A stretch of 64,000 bases of DNA from Clostridium lacusfryxellense (GTDB taxonomy: Bacteria > Bacillota > Clostridia > Clostridiales > Clostridiaceae), in the NCBI RefSeq assembly GCF_018861735.1, contig NZ_JAHLEB010000013.1:1-64000 (forward strand), given 5' to 3'. Under the pieces are notes generated by a model. The model had not been told where the DNA came from. It saw only the letters and a list, made by a program, of their open reading frames with translations, and did not search any database. The first letter of the stretch is position 1. Each line of letters starts with the position of its first letter. Both the position numbers and the translations under genes were made by a program. Below, piece by piece: positions 18,376-26,625 of the stretch.

Positions 18376-20424
18376 ATGACAAGTATTTATCCGAGTAGTG
18401 GTACAAGTACTACTGCTTCTTCAAGTGCTAATTTATTAAGAATATCTGGTATGGCATCTGGCATTGATACTGATGCAGTAGTTAAGTCTATGGTTTCAAA
18501 TTATCAAGCTAAGATAGATAAGGCAAACCAAGCAAAAGAGACAATGCAGTGGAAGCAAGAAGCGTATAGAGATATTATTAAAGGCGTAAAAGGATTACAG
18601 GATTATTTTGATCCACTTTCAAGTAAATATATGCTTTCTGGAAGTTCGTTCAATACTAATGCAGTAACTAATTCTAATAGTTCTATCGTTACAGGCACTT
18701 CTAATTCAAGTTCAATGCCGGGAACTTATACTGTAAATGTACAAAAGTTAGCAGAACAAGCTAAGATTGAAGGTAAGACACAAAATTCAATGATAAAGGT
18801 AACAAATCCAGCAGGCTGGACTGGTAAAACGCTGGAATTTAATCTTGATATTGATGGTTCTGGTACAGGGGTGGCAACATCTGTTCCCATAAGTGGAATT
18901 ACGGGAAGCACCACAGCTGACTTAGTAGCCAGTATTAATAGTAAAATTTCGGCATCAGCTTTAAGTGGTAAAATGAGTGCTTCCTATGTAAGTGATGGAA
19001 CTGGTGATTATATTAAGTTTACAAAATCAGATTCTACTGCTGATATTACATTGAAGGAATATGCAGTTGGTGGCACTACAGTTTCAGGAATAACAAGTGA
19101 TTTATTAATTAATAATGGAATATCATCATCATCCAAGTTATCTGATTTAGGGATTTCAAAGCCAGTTAGCTTTAATTTATCATATGATGCAGACACAAAT
19201 ACTAATCCTATAGTTATAGAGGCAACAAGCGATTCAACTATAAAGGATCTAATGGACAAGGTAAATAGTGCTACTAAAGGGTCGGTTACTATGAGCATAG
19301 ATGGAACAACTGGAAAAATATCATTTCAATCAAAAAACTATGGTTCTACTTCTAGTATTAATATTACTAATAGAACGGCGACAACAGCTACACCTCCAGT
19401 TGATACAGATAACGTAATAACAATATTTGGTCTAGCTCAAAACGGAACAGGTAAAGATGCTCTTGTAGATATAACAGCACCAGGACAAACTACTCAGACC
19501 ACAACTACTCAAGATTCCAATAAGTTTACAATAAATGGAGTTGCTTACAATCTTGTTAGTAAAGGTAGTTCTAGTTTTACAGTTACCAGTAATTCGGATA
19601 CTGTTGTTAGTAATGTGAAAAAATTTATTGAGGATTATAATGCTTTAATATCAACAATCAACACAAAATTGACAGAAAAAAAAGATAGTAATTACACACC
19701 TTTAACAGATGCTCAGAAAACAAGTATGAGTGAAGATCAAATCAAAACATGGGAGTCTAAAGCAAAAGTTGGACTACTTAAAAAAGATGATTATTTAAGT
19801 AGTTTATTAACCCAATTGCGTGGAACACTTTATTCACCTGTATACAGTAGTTACGATAGTGCAAATACTAGTACAGGAAAAGTAGCATTGAATTTTGGTT
19901 CTTATGGTACTGGAGCTATAGGGATAGAGACATCAACAGATACTACAGATGGTGGAAAGCTAGTGATTAAGGATGAAGCAAAATTAAAGAGTGCTATTGA
20001 AAATAACATGGATGACTTTAAGAAATTACTTATTGGGTCTTCTAGTAGTAGTTTAACTACCAATCAGGCTTATATAGGTTCAAAGAAATATAAGGAAGAT
20101 GGTATATTTTCAAGAATGGATAGTATCATGAGAAGTTATGTTGCATCGCCTGGACTAGGCAAAGATGGTACATATACATTGAGTGGATATATGAATATAT
20201 TCGTAAATAAGCAATATGATTTCAGTAGTTCAGGAACTTCTGGTAAAAATACACTACCAGATCAAGTGTATAATAAGACATTAAGTGTCAGCAAATTTCA
20301 AACACAACTAAATGCTGCTTCAACTAGGTATTATGCTAAATTTACAGCATTAGAAAAAGCAATGAATGCTTTAAATTCACAACAGAGCACAATTAGTTCT
20401 ATGCTTGGAACAAGCTCATCATAG
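18376..20424 (+). CDS. fliD: filament cap protein FliD (HAP2)
   Basis: A 682-aa FliD. RISGMASGIDTDAVVKSMVSNYQAKIDKANQ is the HAP2 N-terminal signature and the C-terminal coiled-coil domain (residues ~560-680) ends with the usual Gln/Ser-rich helix. A central Ser/Thr-rich block contains the flagellin-IN-like segment (SVTMSIDGTTGKISFQSKNYGS). It is somewhat longer than average for clostridial FliD. Confidence 0.94.
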   Translation: MTSIYPSSGTSTTASSSANLLRISGMASGIDTDAVVKSMVSNYQAKIDKANQAKETMQWKQEAYRDIIKGVKGLQDYFDPLSSKYMLSGSSFNTNAVTNSNSSIVTGTSNSSSMPGTYTVNVQKLAEQAKIEGKTQNSMIKVTNPAGWTGKTLEFNLDIDGSGTGVATSVPISGITGSTTADLVASINSKISASALSGKMSASYVSDGTGDYIKFTKSDSTADITLKEYAVGGTTVSGITSDLLINNGISSSSKLSDLGISKPVSFNLSYDADTNTNPIVIEATSDSTIKDLMDKVNSATKGSVTMSIDGTTGKISFQSKNYGSTSSINITNRTATTATPPVDTDNVITIFGLAQNGTGKDALVDITAPGQTTQTTTTQDSNKFTINGVAYNLVSKGSSSFTVTSNSDTVVSNVKKFIEDYNALISTINTKLTEKKDSNYTPLTDAQKTSMSEDQIKTWESKAKVGLLKKDDYLSSLLTQLRGTLYSPVYSSYDSANTSTGKVALNFGSYGTGAIGIETSTDTTDGGKLVIKDEAKLKSAIENNMDDFKKLLIGSSSSSLTTNQAYIGSKKYKEDGIFSRMDSIMRSYVASPGLGKDGTYTLSGYMNIFVNKQYDFSSSGTSGKNTLPDQVYNKTLSVSKFQTQLNAASTRYYAKFTALEKAMNALNSQQSTISSMLGTSSS

Positions 20425-20500
20425 ATGTAATTGGTGATTTGTAGTATTTTATGCCAATTACCAATTGTAAATTTTTATTTAAAATAAAGTAGGTGATAAA

Positions 20501-20836
20501 GTGAACTTAGAAGAAAATGTTATAAAATATAAAGATATCACTTTGACTATTATTGAAACAGTGAACATAGAGGAATATGAAAGACTAGATGAAAGCTTTA
20601 TGAAAAGGCAGTTGGTTTTGGATGATATAAGTAAAATTGGCTATTCAAAAGAAGAATTTAAAAAATTATACATGCAATATGGAATAGAAAATTTACAAAA
20701 TGAATTAACTTCTAAAATGAAGGATAAAGAACAGAACTTATTGGAGAAGATAAAGGATAATAAAAAAAGACAAGCAGCAGTGGTAGGATATAATAAATTG
20801 CCTACTAAAGCAGTCTTTCTAAGTAAAGAAATTTAA
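20501..20836 (+). CDS. FliT-like small flagellar protein
   Basis: A 111-aa helical, charged protein starting with GTG at 20501 behind AGGTGAT. Place after fliD and length fit FliT, the FliD export chaperone, but similarity by eye is weak, so I give no symbol. A hairpin (20427-20434 with 20454-20461, 8 bp) lies between fliD and this gene and could act as partial terminator. The gene is followed by a strong terminator at 20852. Confidence 0.6.
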   Translation: MNLEENVIKYKDITLTIIETVNIEEYERLDESFMKRQLVLDDISKIGYSKEEFKKLYMQYGIENLQNELTSKMKDKEQNLLEKIKDNKKRQAAVVGYNKLPTKAVFLSKEI

Positions 20837-20851
20837 TATATAATTAAATGT

Positions 20852-20886
20852 AAAACTTTATACTAAAAAGTATAAAGTTTTTGTTT
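20852..20886 (+). terminator. terminator of the flgM-fliD operon
   Basis: A perfect 13-bp stem (20852-20864 with 20869-20881), loop AAAA, followed by a T-rich tail. The 3' arm contains the TAAA -35 element of the first flagellin sigma-28 promoter, so terminator and promoter overlap. Confidence 0.85.
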
Positions 20887-20899
20887 ATTGTGGCGATAT
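20873..20899 (+). promoter_or_regulatory. sigma-28 promoter P1 of flagellin cluster
   Basis: TAAA (20873-20876), 15-nt spacer, GGCGATAT (20892-20899), 6 of 8 to GCCGATAA. The -35 element is inside the terminator hairpin of the preceding operon. Confidence 0.6.
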
Positions 20900-21006
20900 A
20901 TATATTAGAACAAAGATAAAACTAATATACTAAGTTATATAGATTGATAGTGTTATGCCAAGGATAAGTAAAAAATAATCTTTTAAAATATATATTAAAA
21001 AGAGTA

Positions 21007-21033
21007 TAAAGTTATTAGGTATAGAAGCGATAT
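21007..21033 (+). promoter_or_regulatory. sigma-28 promoter P2 of flagellin cluster
   Basis: TAAA (21007-21010), 15-nt spacer, AGCGATAT (21026-21033). Same spacing and near-identical sequence as P1 and P3. Confidence 0.6.
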
Positions 21034-21141
21034 ATATAGTAGGAACAAAAATAGAAATTAATATTTCTAAGTTATCTAAACGATAGAGTGATAAAAAGTA
21101 CAAGCAAAAATATTCTTTTAAAATATATTTTGAAAAGGGTA

Positions 21142-21168
21142 TAAAGTTATTGGATATAGTAGCGATAT
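21142..21168 (+). promoter_or_regulatory. sigma-28 promoter P3 of flagellin cluster
   Basis: TAAA (21142-21145), 15-nt spacer, AGCGATAT (21161-21168). It is the copy nearest to the first flagellin and leaves a leader of about 255 nt. Confidence 0.6.
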
Positions 21169-21387
21169 ATATATTAGTAACATTAATAAAATAAAATGAT
21201 TTAGTATTTGAGGTTAGAAGGTTGCCTAACTGCTGAAAATCAACTTGATGTTTACAATGATCTGAAAGCATTGATATCGCAAGATGATGAAAGTAAGCAA
21301 GAAACAACATGATGACAAATTAAAAGTAACAGTTCAACAAATTAGTTAGTATAGCTCGCAACGAGCTTAACTATAAATAACCAATAG

Positions 21388-21423
21388 AGGACAAGGATGT
21401 CCTACTAAAATTTCAAGGAGGAA
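21388..21423 (+). promoter_or_regulatory. CsrA-type leader hairpin and SD of flagellin 1
   Basis: Stem AGGAC (21388-21392) with GTCCT (21399-21403) presents AAGGAT in the loop; ACAAGGATGT (21391-21400) matches the known CsrA site core ACARGGAUGU exactly. A second GGA lies in the ribosome site AAGGAGGAA (21415-21423). Two sites with one over the SD resembles the Bacillus hag leader. Confidence 0.75.
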
Positions 21424-21430
21424 TATTATT

Positions 21431-22723
21431 ATGATAATCAATCACAACTTAGGTGGAATGAACGCTACAAGGAACATGGGTATAAACGCAAGTAATGCTT
21501 CAAAATCAATGGAAAAACTTTCATCAGGTCTTAGAATTAACAAGGCTGGAGATGATGCAGCAGGTCTTGCTATATCAGAAAAAATGAGAGGACAAATCAG
21601 AGGATTAGACCAAGCTTCAGCTAATGCTCAAGATGGTATTTCAATGATTGGAACTGGAGAAGGTGCATTAAATGAAACTACTGCAATTCTTCAAAGAATG
21701 AGAGAGCTTGCAGTTCAAGGTTCTAATGACACTAATACAACTGAGGATAGAACACAAATACAAAAGGAAATGAATCAGTTGACTTCAGAAACAAGCAGAA
21801 TTGGTAACACTACTCAGTTTAATACTCAGAATTTGCTTGATGGTTCAGCAGGAGTTAAAACAGCAGCGGGAACTAATGCAGGTACAGCAGCGGCACAAGT
21901 AACTACTGGTGGATTAACTTTTGATTTTAGTGCTTCATCAGCATTAAATGGATATACAATTAAAACTGGTGTTGTAGCAGCATCTACTGTAACATCAGCA
22001 ACAATAGATACAACTAATAAAGTTATTACTCTTAATGGTGACTTTTCTGGTACACCTAATGTAACTACTGCAAATGCTGCAACTGCTATTAATGGGGCAC
22101 TAACTGGAGCATCAATTGCAGCAACTGTTACTGTTGGTGGTGCAGCTGTAACTACAGCAACTAATATATCTTCAGCAGTTTTATCAGGTGGAATAAATTC
22201 GACACCTCGCGCAGCATCATCAGCATTTACATTCCAAATTGGTGCAAATCAAAGTCAAACATTTACAGCTAGCTTTACAGATATGCGTTCTTCTGCTTTA
22301 GGATTGGCAGGAACAGCAGGTGGAGCAGCAACAGGTACAAGCAATGATGTTGTAGGAGCTAAATATGTTGCTACTGGAACAGCTAATGATTTATCAGATG
22401 TTTCAACAACTGGTGAACATGCTCTTGATTTATCTTCTTCAGCAAGTTCTTCAGCAGCAATTAAGGTTCTTGATCAAGCAACAGCAACAGTATCAGGAGA
22501 AAGGGCAAAACTTGGTGCTTATTCAAACAGATTAGACCACACAATAGCTAACTTAGGAACATCATCCGAAAATTTGACATCAGCTGAATCAAGAATTAGA
22601 GACGTAGATATGGCTAAAGAAATGTCTACATTCTCAAAGAACAACATTCTTAATCAGGCTGCACAAGCAATGCTTGTTCAAGCTAATCAACAACCACAAC
22701 AAGTTCTTGCATTATTAAGATAA
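21431..22723 (+). CDS. fliC: flagellin, copy 1
   Basis: A 430-aa flagellin. The N-terminal D0/D1 helices (MIINHNLGGMNATRNM, GLRINKAGDDAAGLAISEKM) and C-terminal D1/D0 (SRIRDVDMAKEMSTFSKNNILNQ, ending QVLALLR) are nearly identical to copies 2 and 3. The centre (about 140-270) is Ala/Thr-rich and differs from them. It is the copy next to the sigma-28 promoters. A 10-bp hairpin at 22735-22764 follows without a good T tract, so read-through to copy 2 is plausible. Confidence 0.96.
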   Translation: MIINHNLGGMNATRNMGINASNASKSMEKLSSGLRINKAGDDAAGLAISEKMRGQIRGLDQASANAQDGISMIGTGEGALNETTAILQRMRELAVQGSNDTNTTEDRTQIQKEMNQLTSETSRIGNTTQFNTQNLLDGSAGVKTAAGTNAGTAAAQVTTGGLTFDFSASSALNGYTIKTGVVAASTVTSATIDTTNKVITLNGDFSGTPNVTTANAATAINGALTGASIAATVTVGGAAVTTATNISSAVLSGGINSTPRAASSAFTFQIGANQSQTFTASFTDMRSSALGLAGTAGGAATGTSNDVVGAKYVATGTANDLSDVSTTGEHALDLSSSASSSAAIKVLDQATATVSGERAKLGAYSNRLDHTIANLGTSSENLTSAESRIRDVDMAKEMSTFSKNNILNQAAQAMLVQANQQPQQVLALLR

Positions 22724-22734
22724 TTTTTAAAATA

Positions 22735-22764
22735 CTGAAGACTGAGATAGCTGTCAGTCTTCAG
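22735..22764 (+). other. hairpin after flagellin 1
   Basis: CTGAAGACTG (22735-22744) pairs with CAGTCTTCAG (22755-22764). The downstream sequence is only moderately T-rich. It may be a weak terminator or an mRNA stabiliser between the flagellin cistrons. The same element occurs after copy 2. Confidence 0.6.
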
Positions 22765-22812
22765 ATCTTGATTTTAACTAACAGTCAATTATCTTAAAGA
22801 GCTTAACTATAG

Positions 22813-22849
22813 AGGACAAGGATGTCTTACTGAAAATTCAAGGAGGAAT
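22813..22849 (+). promoter_or_regulatory. CsrA-type leader hairpin and SD of flagellin 2
   Basis: AGGAC (22813-22817) pairs with GTCTT (22824-22828) around the CsrA core ACAAGGATGT (22816-22825). The ribosome site AAGGAGG starts at 22840. The G-U pair in place of a G-C in the stem keeps the fold. Confidence 0.75.
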
Positions 22850-22854
22850 TTATT

Positions 22855-24078
22855 ATGATAATTAATCACAACTTAGGTGGAATGAACGCTACAAGGAACA
22901 TGGGTATAAATGCAAGTAATGCTTCAAAATCAATGGAAAAACTTTCATCAGGTCTTAGAATTAACAAGGCTGGAGACGATGCAGCAGGTCTTGCTATATC
23001 AGAGAAGATGAGAGGACAAATAAGAGGATTAGACCAAGCTTCAGCTAATGCTCAAGATGGTATTTCAATGATTGGAACTGGTGAAGGTGCATTAAATGAA
23101 ACTACTTCAATTTTACAAAGAATGAGAGAACTTGCAGTTCAAGGTGCAAATGATACTAATACAACTGAGGATAGAACACAAATACAAAAGGAAATGAATC
23201 AGTTGACTTCAGAAACTAGCAGAATAGGTAATACTACTCAGTTTAATACTCAAAATTTGCTTGATGGTACAGCAGGAGTTAAAACAGGACCAACAGCAGG
23301 TTCAGCTGGTGTATATACACTAACAAATGCTGCACTAGCGGCTGGTGATGTTACGATTGATGGTACGACGCTTACACTTGTAGGTGGTACTACAGCGGCT
23401 TGCATTACTGATTTATCAACAAAAATTGCAGGAAATGCTGCTTTAAATTCTAAATATAGTGTAAGTGGAGCAACAGGAACTGCACTTACATTAACTCAAA
23501 AAACTGGCCAATTTTCAGCAACATTGCCAACTGCTACAGGAATAACTTCTGCTCAAACTACTGCTGGAGTAGACAAAACAGCTGCATCATCAGCATTTAC
23601 ATTCCAAATTGGTGCAAATCAAAGCCAAACATTTACTGCTAGCTTTACTGATATGCGTTCTTCTGCTTTAGGGTTAGCAGGAGCGGCAGGAACAGCTACA
23701 TCAGTCTATGGAGCTACTTATGTAGCTACTGGAACAGCTAATGATTTATCAGATGTTTCAACAGCTGGTGAACATGCTCTTGATTTATCAACTTCTGCAA
23801 GTTCTTCAGCAGCAATTAAGGTACTTGATAATGCAACAGCTACAGTATCAGGAGAAAGAGCAAAACTTGGTGCTTATTCAAACAGATTAGACCATACAAT
23901 AGCTAACTTAGGAACATCAGCTGAAAATTTAACATCAGCTGAATCAAGAATTAGAGACGTAGATATGGCAAAAGAAATGTCTACATTCTCAAAGAACAAC
24001 ATTCTTAATCAGGCTGCACAAGCAATGCTTGTTCAAGCTAATCAACAACCACAACAAGTTCTTGCATTATTAAGATAA
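22855..24078 (+). CDS. fliC: flagellin, copy 2
   Basis: A 407-aa flagellin with conserved terminal domains essentially the same as copies 1 and 3. The variable centre (about 140-235) differs and contains LTNAALAAGDVTIDGTTLTL, close to the IN-type motif. No sigma-28 promoter is visible in the 131-nt gap from copy 1, so it is probably read from the upstream promoters. Followed by the same type of hairpin as copy 1 (24090-24119). Confidence 0.96.
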   Translation: MIINHNLGGMNATRNMGINASNASKSMEKLSSGLRINKAGDDAAGLAISEKMRGQIRGLDQASANAQDGISMIGTGEGALNETTSILQRMRELAVQGANDTNTTEDRTQIQKEMNQLTSETSRIGNTTQFNTQNLLDGTAGVKTGPTAGSAGVYTLTNAALAAGDVTIDGTTLTLVGGTTAACITDLSTKIAGNAALNSKYSVSGATGTALTLTQKTGQFSATLPTATGITSAQTTAGVDKTAASSAFTFQIGANQSQTFTASFTDMRSSALGLAGAAGTATSVYGATYVATGTANDLSDVSTAGEHALDLSTSASSSAAIKVLDNATATVSGERAKLGAYSNRLDHTIANLGTSAENLTSAESRIRDVDMAKEMSTFSKNNILNQAAQAMLVQANQQPQQVLALLR

Positions 24079-24089
24079 TTTTCAAAATA

Positions 24090-24119
24090 CTGAAGACTGA
24101 GATATATGTCAGTCTTTAG
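24090..24119 (+). other. hairpin after flagellin 2
   Basis: CTGAAGACTG (24090-24099) pairs with CAGTCTTTAG (24110-24119), one G-U pair. It is a near copy of the hairpin after flagellin 1 and again lacks a clean T tract. Confidence 0.6.
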
Positions 24120-24166
24120 TTCTTATTTTAACCAACAGTCAATTATCTCAAAGAGATTAACTATAG

Positions 24167-24202
24167 AGGACAAGGATGTCTTACTAAAAATTCAAGGAGG
24201 AA
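24167..24202 (+). promoter_or_regulatory. CsrA-type leader hairpin and SD of flagellin 3
   Basis: AGGAC (24167-24171) pairs with GTCTT (24178-24182) around ACAAGGATGT (24170-24179), followed by AAGGAGG from 24194. Third conserved copy of this leader. Confidence 0.75.
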
Positions 24203-24208
24203 TTTATT

Positions 24209-25441
24209 ATGATAATTAATCACAACTTAGGTGGAATGAACGCTACAAGAAACATGGGTATAAACGCAAGTAATGCATCAAAATCAATGGAAAAACTTTC
24301 ATCAGGTCTTAGAATCAACAAGGCTGGAGACGATGCAGCAGGTCTTGCTATATCAGAGAAGATGAGAGGACAAATTAGAGGATTAGACCAAGCTTCAGCT
24401 AATGCTCAAGATGGTATTTCAATGATTGGAACTGGTGAAGGTGCATTGAATGAAACTACTTCAATTTTACAAAGAATGAGAGAACTTGCAGTTCAAGGTG
24501 CAAATGATACTAATACAACTGAGGATAGAACACAAATACAAAAAGAAATGAATCAGTTGACTTCAGAAACAAGTAGAATTGGTAATACTACTCAGTTTAA
24601 TACTCAAAATTTGCTTGATGGTACAGCAGGAGTTAAAACAGGAGCGACAACTGGTTCAGCAGGTACATTTACAGTCTCAGGAATAACTACAGCTGATGTT
24701 GTTATTGATGGAAAGACTTTAACTTATGATGCTGCTGGTGATGGCACAAATGGTAAATTTTCAACTGCGGCTACGTTAGCAACGTTAATTACTAATACTG
24801 CTGAATTAGCTTCAAAATATACTGCAACTGGTGCTACTACTATATTAACACTAACACAGACTGCAGGACACTTTTCAGCTACTCTACCAACTGCTACAGG
24901 TGCAGGTACAGTTGCTGCAACTACAGCTGGAGTAGATAAGACAGCAGCATCATCAGCATTTACATTCCAAATTGGTGCTAATAAAGGTCAACAGTTTACT
25001 GCTAGCTTTACCGATATGCGTTCTTCTGCTTTGGGTTTAGCAGGAGCAGCAGGATCAGCTACTTCAGTCTACGGAGCTAAATATGTAGCTACTGGAACAG
25101 CTAATGATTTATCAGATGTTTCAACAACTGGTGAACATGCTCTTGATTTATCTACTTCAGCAAGTTCTTCAGCAGCAATAAAGGTTCTTGATAATGCAAC
25201 AGCTACAGTATCAGGAGAAAGAGCAAAACTTGGTGCTTATTCAAACAGATTAGACCATACAATAGCTAATCTAGGAACATCAAGCGAAAACTTGACATCA
25301 GCTGAATCAAGAATTAGAGACGTAGATATGGCTAAAGAAATGTCTACATTCTCAAAGAACAACATTCTTAATCAGGCTGCTCAAGCAATGCTTGTTCAAG
25401 CTAATCAACAACCACAACAAGTTCTTGCATTATTAAGATAA
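24209..25441 (+). CDS. fliC: flagellin, copy 3
   Basis: A 410-aa flagellin. It shares the first ~150 and last ~165 residues almost exactly with copy 2; the centre is a distinct but related Thr/Ala-rich stretch (ADVVIDGKTLTYDAAGDG). The gene ends in a strong terminator at 25467. The order of three intact, tandem, same-strand flagellins suggests recent duplication with central divergence or gene conversion of the ends. Confidence 0.96.
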   Translation: MIINHNLGGMNATRNMGINASNASKSMEKLSSGLRINKAGDDAAGLAISEKMRGQIRGLDQASANAQDGISMIGTGEGALNETTSILQRMRELAVQGANDTNTTEDRTQIQKEMNQLTSETSRIGNTTQFNTQNLLDGTAGVKTGATTGSAGTFTVSGITTADVVIDGKTLTYDAAGDGTNGKFSTAATLATLITNTAELASKYTATGATTILTLTQTAGHFSATLPTATGAGTVAATTAGVDKTAASSAFTFQIGANKGQQFTASFTDMRSSALGLAGAAGSATSVYGAKYVATGTANDLSDVSTTGEHALDLSTSASSSAAIKVLDNATATVSGERAKLGAYSNRLDHTIANLGTSSENLTSAESRIRDVDMAKEMSTFSKNNILNQAAQAMLVQANQQPQQVLALLR

Positions 25442-25466
25442 TTGAAGAATTTGTAATAACATTAAG

Positions 25467-25497
25467 AAGTCAGGGTGAAAACTCTGGCTTTTTTTAT
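25467..25497 (+). terminator. terminator after flagellin 3
   Basis: A 10-bp stem (25467-25476 with 25481-25490) capped by a GAAA tetraloop and followed by six T. Related copies occur at 27077 and 30456 after other flagellin 3' ends. Confidence 0.88.
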
Positions 25498-25523
25498 ACT
25501 AAGATATAATAGGAGGTAAGGAT

Positions 25524-25964
25524 ATGGACATAGCACCTTTATCAATTGTAGTGAATCAGTCCAATATTCAACATCATGTGGAGACAGAACTAATAAAGAA
25601 AGATATGGATACAGACAAAGAAAATGATAAGAAAACAACAGATAAGATGAATAGATTTGCAATAGACACTAATCTAGGACAGAATTTAGACGTGGTTGCA
25701 GGTGTGCAGAAGGATAAGAATGATGCAGCAAATAAACAGCTACAACAGGAACTCAAGTGGGCAAAGGACAAACAGCAGATGCTTAACGTTAAAGAAGTAA
25801 AGCTGCTACAAATGAGAGAGATAGCAGAACAAGGTAAACAGCTTAATAGTCTTAATCCAAAAGAACAAAATAGATTGAATGATAGGCTAGACACTTTAGC
25901 GAAACAAGTTAGTTCAATAGATAGTGAAAGTAGAAGAACAAAAAGTGGAAGAAAATTGGAGTGA
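25524..25964 (+). CDS. YjfB-like putative motility protein with C-terminal coiled coil
   Basis: A 146-aa protein. The first ~35 residues (MDIAPLSIVVNQSNIQHHVE, then KKDMDTDKENDKK) resemble the small YjfB motility family, which in Bacillus is under flagellar sigma control. The remaining ~100 residues are a charged, Gln/Lys-rich helix (KQLQQELKWAKDKQQML, MREIAEQGKQL). No membrane segment. It lies between the flagellin 3 terminator and its own terminator at 25963. A second, interrupted copy is at 27130. Function unknown; the family match is by eye. Confidence 0.65.
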   Translation: MDIAPLSIVVNQSNIQHHVETELIKKDMDTDKENDKKTTDKMNRFAIDTNLGQNLDVVAGVQKDKNDAANKQLQQELKWAKDKQQMLNVKEVKLLQMREIAEQGKQLNSLNPKEQNRLNDRLDTLAKQVSSIDSESRRTKSGRKLE

Positions 25965-26004
25965 GCATCAGTAGCTATATAATTAGCTGCTGGTGCTCAT
26001 TTTG
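25963..26004 (+). terminator. terminator after YjfB-like gene
   Basis: A 15-bp stem with several G-U pairs (25963-25977 with 25984-25998) followed by ATTTT. The stop codon lies within the 5' arm. A near-identical copy follows the second YjfB-like copy at 27579. Confidence 0.75.
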
Positions 26005-26066
26005 ATATAGAGGTTATTCCTATTTTGTAGAGTAATTGACTAGGCTATAAGTTACAATTAGAAAAA

Positions 26067-26558
26067 CTAAAGTCCTAAAGACTTCTTAATAGTTTCAGAG
26101 GCAACATCTATAAATATATCTCTTAATCCATCAGCGGTATAAGATGCAGTCTTACTTAAAAGCTTTTTAAATCTAACTATTGCTACTTGAGTTTTAGGAG
26201 TAGGTGATTCAACAATGAGTTCAGGAAGTGTTTTACAAAATAGTAGTTTTTCGTCTGAATTCAAATTTTCATCTTCATTTATTAATATCTTTGCTGATTC
26301 TAGTGCAGTTTCAGTCCAAGGATATGGATTTCCACAATTGTAACAATAAGCAGGTGAAGTAGATTCTGTTGATTGAAGATTCCAAACACCTTCAACCTGA
26401 TAATTTCCATGAATAGTAGCATTACAATTTGTGCAATTAACTATAGTTTTGGAACCACATTTGTCACAAAAATCTTGGCGACGCGCAACATTCTTATCAA
26501 AGCTATTGGTTACAACATGACCGTTTAGACAAATTTGAGCGGTATGATAAAATCCCAT
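26067..26558 (-). CDS. DUF2321-type zinc-ribbon protein
   Basis: About 163 aa, the only minus-strand gene inside the flagellar locus. It has cysteine pairs CDKC, CTNC and CYNC plus the N-terminal FYHTAQICLNGHV and the WTETALESAKIL segment, which I recognise as the DUF2321 pattern: an N-terminal double zinc ribbon and a helical tail. Function is unknown. The second ATG (26558) is chosen because AAGGGG lies 9 nt ahead of it. It sits between two copies of a flagellin/YjfB unit, next to a truncated flagellin, so it probably arrived or was trapped during rearrangement. Confidence 0.75.
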   Translation of the reverse strand: MGFYHTAQICLNGHVVTNSFDKNVARRQDFCDKCGSKTIVNCTNCNATIHGNYQVEGVWNLQSTESTSPAYCYNCGNPYPWTETALESAKILINEDENLNSDEKLLFCKTLPELIVESPTPKTQVAIVRFKKLLSKTASYTADGLRDIFIDVASETIKKSLGL

Positions 26559-26625
26559 ATCAAGCATCCCCTTTTAACAAAAGATTACCATAAAATCAAA
26601 ATGTGTACAAGTAGAGACCAATAAA

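Larger units (their letters stand above)
20865..21200 (+). repeat. three imperfect ~135-bp tandem repeats upstream of the flagellin genes
   Basis: Each unit starts with a TATAAAG element, contains GCGATATATATA and, in the first two, ends with CTTTTAAAATATAT. The TAAA boxes are at 20873, 21007 and 21142, so the period is 134-135 bp; the third unit is partial. No ORF on either strand looks real here. The 594-nt gap between 20836 and 21431 thus holds a terminator, three promoters and a leader. Confidence 0.75.

Noticed and set aside
20930-21310. 126-aa minus-strand ORF in the promoter repeats
   Set aside because: It lies over the three repeats, its repeated peptide simply reflects them, and it has no convincing start context.
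22724-22854. Separate sigma-28 promoters for flagellins 2 and 3
   Set aside because: No TAAA-N15-CGATA pattern is present in either gap, so read-through is more likely.
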